Source: an uncultured Muribaculaceae bacterium (lineage in GTDB: Bacteria > Bacteroidota > Bacteroidia > Bacteroidales > Muribaculaceae). Taken from it: a DNA stretch of 44,115 bases. The stretch is from positions 1-44,115 of the forward strand of contig CAKUMB010000015.1 in assembly GCA_934667475.1 (NCBI GenBank), in the 5' to 3' direction. Made by a program: the position numbers and the translations under genes. Positions 42,908-44,115 of the stretch are shown here, piece by piece (position 1 is the stretch's first letter; each line of letters opens with the position of its first letter). The notes below the pieces were generated by a model, which was not told where the DNA came from, did no database searches, and was given only the letters and a program-made list of their open reading frames with translations.

Positions 42908-43621
42908 TCACTCGTCGAGGTTGCTTGCCGGCTCGGGCGTCTCGCTGCCTTTGGCCTCGGCCTCGGCTTTGGCGCGTGCGCGCGACTCCTGCATGGCCTT
43001 GCGCCGTTGCAGGTCTTGCAGCGAGTCGAGGGTGGATGTGGGCAGCACCTGGGTGGGGTCGAGGTCTTCCTGGCCGTCGCCCACGCTGAGGCGTATCATC
43101 GAGTTCACCGACACGCGCGTGCCGGCCTTCACCTGGCGCCCGTTCACCTTCACCTCCAGTATCAGGCCCTCGTAGGGCGACGGCACTGTGTCGACACCCA
43201 CATTTTTAAATCCGAGTGAACTTAGCATCGACAGGCCCTGGCGCACCGAGATTTCGGTGAGCACCGGCAGCGCCACTGCGCGCGGGTAGAACGAGTTGAT
43301 GTTGAGGTAGATGGTGCGTATGGCCTTCACATATGAATTGGGCTTGGGGTCTTGCGAGAGCACCGTGCCCGGCTTTATGCTCTCGTTAAACGTGGAGTCG
43401 CTTATCTCCCACTTGAATCCCTCGCTTTCGAGCACCTCCACTGCTTTGTCGAGCGGCAGGTTGCACACGTTGGGCACCTTTTTCTCCTGCCCGTGGGCGG
43501 TGAACACGTCGATTAGCATCAGTGCCGCATAGCATATGGCCGCAAAGGCCACCACTATGAGCAGAGCGTTGTAGGCAATGGGGTGATTGGCCTTGAATCC
43601 GCTGAAAAAGCTGTTGTTCAT
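42908..43621 (-). CDS. membrane protein with PASTA domains
   Basis: A 237-residue protein with one membrane segment (about 18-38) and two PASTA domains (about 48-111 and 116-182) outside it, then a charged, disordered tail. PASTA domains bind peptidoglycan or its precursors, usually attached to kinases or penicillin-binding proteins; here there is no kinase or transpeptidase part. It may sense or position at the cell wall. Its promoter is TTTG-N20-TAACTTTG, and it is followed by the pseudouridine synthase gene 64 bases away, a pairing that I believe is common in Bacteroidetes. Confidence 0.88.
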   Translation of the reverse strand: MNNSFFSGFKANHPIAYNALLIVVAFAAICYAALMLIDVFTAHGQEKKVPNVCNLPLDKAVEVLESEGFKWEISDSTFNESIKPGTVLSQDPKPNSYVKAIRTIYLNINSFYPRAVALPVLTEISVRQGLSMLSSLGFKNVGVDTVPSPYEGLILEVKVNGRQVKAGTRVSVNSMIRLSVGDGQEDLDPTQVLPTSTLDSLQDLQRRKAMQESRARAKAEAEAKGSETPEPASNLDE

Positions 43622-43676
43622 ACGCGTATGTCTGTCTATATTTAATATTGTGGGTGTGTAACGTTGACTTATGCTG

Positions 43677-43708
43677 CAAAGTTAGCACTTTGCCCCCAAT
43701 TGCCCAAA
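43677..43708 (-). promoter_or_regulatory. promoter of the PASTA gene
   Basis: On the minus strand TTTG (43705-43708) is followed by 20 bases and TAACTTTG (43677-43684), 56 bases before the ATG at 43621. Confidence 0.7.
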
Positions 43709-43825
43709 CGCTCGGCGCAAAACGTGTATAGTATGTGTGAATAAAGCTTAAAATAAGTGCGGCTGGTTTATGTGACGGCAAATAAAAGTTAAAATACGGC
43801 GATTTTATGCCAGTTTTATATGTTG

Positions 43826-44005
43826 CATAACATGTTTGACGTATCTTTGCATCGGTTTTTCATGGTATTAGTTTTTAAGGTTATGAAATTCATGGGCGTC
43901 GGGATGACGGCTTTGAGATTCATTGTTTAAGGTTTATGTTAATGGTATTAGAAGGTTAATTAGTTAAGCAATCCTGGACGCAGAGTCTGGGATTTACTTT
44001 TTTTA
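43826..44005 (+). repeat. transcription-unit-like repeat element, copy 2
   Basis: Near-identical, inverted copy of 28075-28250. It has a -7 box TATCTTTG (43842-43849), about 120 bases in which only a few bases differ from copy 1, and a hairpin AATCCTGGAC (43970-43979) with GTCTGGGATT (43985-43994) followed by a T-rich tail. The loop and T tail differ between copies but pairing is kept. No gene follows it within the window, so it is not simply the leader of a neighbouring gene here. Confidence 0.7.
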
Positions 44006-44041
44006 TGTGGTTTGAAGCTTGGAGTTGAGGGTAGAAACTTG

Positions 44042-44063
44042 GGCTCACCCGATAAACCGGGGG
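44042..44063. repeat. inverted copy of the 15-bp edge motif
   Basis: GGCTCACCCGATAAA followed by CCGGGGGG is the reverse complement of the motif and its C-rich flank at 54-77. The last 50 bases after it show nothing recognisable. Confidence 0.75.
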
Positions 44064-44115
44064 GATTAAGCATATAGTTTAGTGAGTCTGAAGAGAAAGA
44101 ATTTTATATCCGTTA

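Overview
This window looks like chromosomal DNA from a gut-type Bacteroidales bacterium, possibly Muribaculaceae. That is an inference from three things: GC-rich coding DNA broken by AT-rich gaps, promoters of the Bacteroidetes type (TTTG, about 19 bases, TAnnTTTG) in front of most operons, and gene neighbourhoods such as ileS-dksA-lspA that are typical of the phylum. No rRNA or other species-level marker is present. Both ends carry short dispersed repeats, and the left end resembles the terminus of an insertion sequence, so the window may be a contig that broke at repeats.

Layout. 1-300: short repeats and a tRNA-Arg with its own promoter and terminator. 364-14599, minus strand: a long run of housekeeping genes. 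These are an alpha/beta hydrolase, a membrane-anchored MurF-like ligase, ddl, ileS, a DksA-like protein, lspA, a lipoprotein, a small unknown gene, hisH-hisA-hisF-hisIE, lysA and a thioredoxin. 14818-19774, plus strand: sppA, lpxK, a purine nucleoside phosphorylase and thiL. 20182-21963, minus: rpsA. 22251-27874, plus: a glycosyltransferase, a putative phosphodiester glycosidase lipoprotein, a ThiF-like E1 without its usual cysteines, a 97-residue unknown, a NifU-like/GGGtGRT pair and a small lipoprotein, followed by tRNA-Gly.

28075-32059 is the accessory part. It holds a transcription-unit-like repeat element, an AT-rich leader with a strong promoter match, a seven-repeat CRISPR array closed by a terminator, then cas1, a gene for a protein with motifs like archaeo-eukaryotic primases (BT4734/VirE-N-like), and cas2 with a long N-terminal extension. 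No interference gene (cas3, cas9, cas10, cas12, cas13) and no cas6 is visible anywhere in the window. This looks like a stand-alone adaptation cassette with a primase-like partner, and it is the most interesting locus here.

32150-43621 returns to housekeeping genes. They are glnS (minus), HU plus an HU-linker-membrane-LysM protein (plus), a minus-strand operon (acyltransferase, metallophosphoesterase, tex, folK, metallo-beta-lactamase hydrolase), and a PASTA protein with an RluD-type pseudouridine synthase. A second, inverted copy of the repeat element lies at 43826-44005, so the CRISPR-to-PASTA segment is bracketed by inverted copies about 15.6 kb apart.
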